Shown here piece after piece: positions 63,778 through 64,000 of a stretch of DNA of 64,000 nt. This DNA is from Pontibaca salina (GTDB lineage: Bacteria; Pseudomonadota; Alphaproteobacteria; Rhodobacterales; Rhodobacteraceae): positions 186,001-250,000 of the forward strand of contig NZ_JAEIJD010000002.1 of the NCBI RefSeq assembly GCF_016307205.1, written 5' to 3'. Both the position numbers and the translations under genes were made by a program. Below the pieces are notes generated by a model. It did not search any database. It saw only the letters and a list, made by a program, of their open reading frames with translations, and had not been told where the DNA came from. How positions within the stretch are numbered: position 1 is the stretch's first letter; each line of letters starts with the position of its first letter.

Positions 63778-64000
63778 ATGACTCAATTTACCTTGAATCT
63801 GATTTTCATCGGCGGTTCGTTTGCCATCTATATCGGCATCGCCATTTGGGCACGGGCGGGGTCCACCGCCGAATTCTATGCCGCCAATCGGGGCGTGCAC
63901 CCGGTCATGAACGGCATGGCAACCGCAGCCGACTGGATGTCGGCAGCTTCGTTCATTTCGATGGCGGGTCTGATCGCGTTCACCGGTTACGACAACTCGA
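63778..64000 (+). CDS. sodium:solute symporter large subunit (N-terminal part)
   Basis: Runs off the window end; 74 residues are visible. [20 protein letters not shown] starts the first helix; [38 protein letters not shown] is the conserved SSS motif, with an FYxA segment and the DWMSAASF phrase of the ActP-like group. With the DUF4212 gene and acs it suggests acetate (or a short-chain acid) uptake. Confidence 0.9.
   Translation, partial: MTQFTLNLIFIGGSFAIYIGIAIWARAGSTAEFYAANRGVHPVMNGMATAADWMSAASFISMAGLIAFTGYDNS

Noticed and set aside
1-64000. tRNA genes, CRISPR arrays, insertion sequences or prophage
   Set aside because: Reading the intergenic regions showed no tRNA-like T-loop motif with a full cloverleaf, no spaced repeat array and no transposase or phage genes.

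Overview
The window is a gene-dense, GC-rich stretch of chromosome from an alphaproteobacterium, most likely a Rhodobacteraceae (Roseobacter-type) species. The evidence is the set of neighbours: dnaB-alr-mlaE-mlaF, grxD-bolA-purL, gluQ-trmFO, rplM-rpsI, a divergent DUF6477/DUF6456 pair, lipA, and an acs plus DUF4212/large-subunit symporter set. No rRNA, tRNA, CRISPR array, insertion sequence or prophage was seen. No stretch longer than about 250 bases lacks a gene. The largest gaps (34868-35112, 61201-61445, 54388-54614, 46902-47112, 31614-31819, 44708-44908) hold promoters or short palindromes, described below.

Layout. 1-9.5 kb: a gabT-like aminotransferase and an aspartate dehydrogenase face a minus-strand run of dnaB, alr and two Mla-type ABC transporter genes; then pyrC-pyrE and a glycosyltransferase. 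9.5-21.5 kb: bcp diverges from a long AsmA-like gene, followed by queA, an MFS transporter, a DUF924 gene, lpd, a DUF488 gene and uvrA behind an SOS box. 21.5-32.8 kb: an AI-2E family permease gene, then the valine-degradation set mmsB, HIBCH, acyl-CoA dehydrogenase and mmsA, interrupted by an L,D-transpeptidase and faced by a LysR regulator; then a CBS protein, coaD, gapA and a DUF808 protein. 32.8-44.4 kb: tkt, a coiled-coil gene with zapA, a MliC-like lysozyme inhibitor, grxD-bolA, purL, a zincin, an SOS-boxed small membrane protein, an IscU-like gene, hisI, gluQ, trmFO and an enoyl-CoA hydratase. 44.4-52.3 kb: a decayed thioesterase, rplM-rpsI, metA, a TetR regulator, a P-loop protein, a FadL-like porin, an EamA transporter and guaA. 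52.3-64 kb: an MttB-family methyltransferase, the DUF6477/DUF6456 pair (probable GafA locus), a peroxiredoxin, lipA, two cytochromes c, hpt, a RatA-like gene, an M8-type peptidase, acs and the start of an acetate-type symporter.

Connections. queA and gluQ both act on queuosine tRNAs. lipA and lpd serve the lipoate-dependent dehydrogenases. pyrC/pyrE, purL, guaA and hpt are nucleotide genes. grxD with bolA, and the IscU-like scaffold, belong to iron-sulfur handling. acs with the terminal symporter pair suggests acetate uptake and activation.

The most unusual element is at 40050-40424. A perfect GTTC-N7-GTTC LexA-type box overlaps a -10-like hexamer. It is followed by a strong Shine-Dalgarno with a six-codon open frame, a 40-residue single-pass membrane protein, and an intrinsic terminator. 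This is the layout expected of a DNA-damage-induced membrane peptide similar in concept to TisB or SidA. A second SOS box of the same form lies in front of uvrA.
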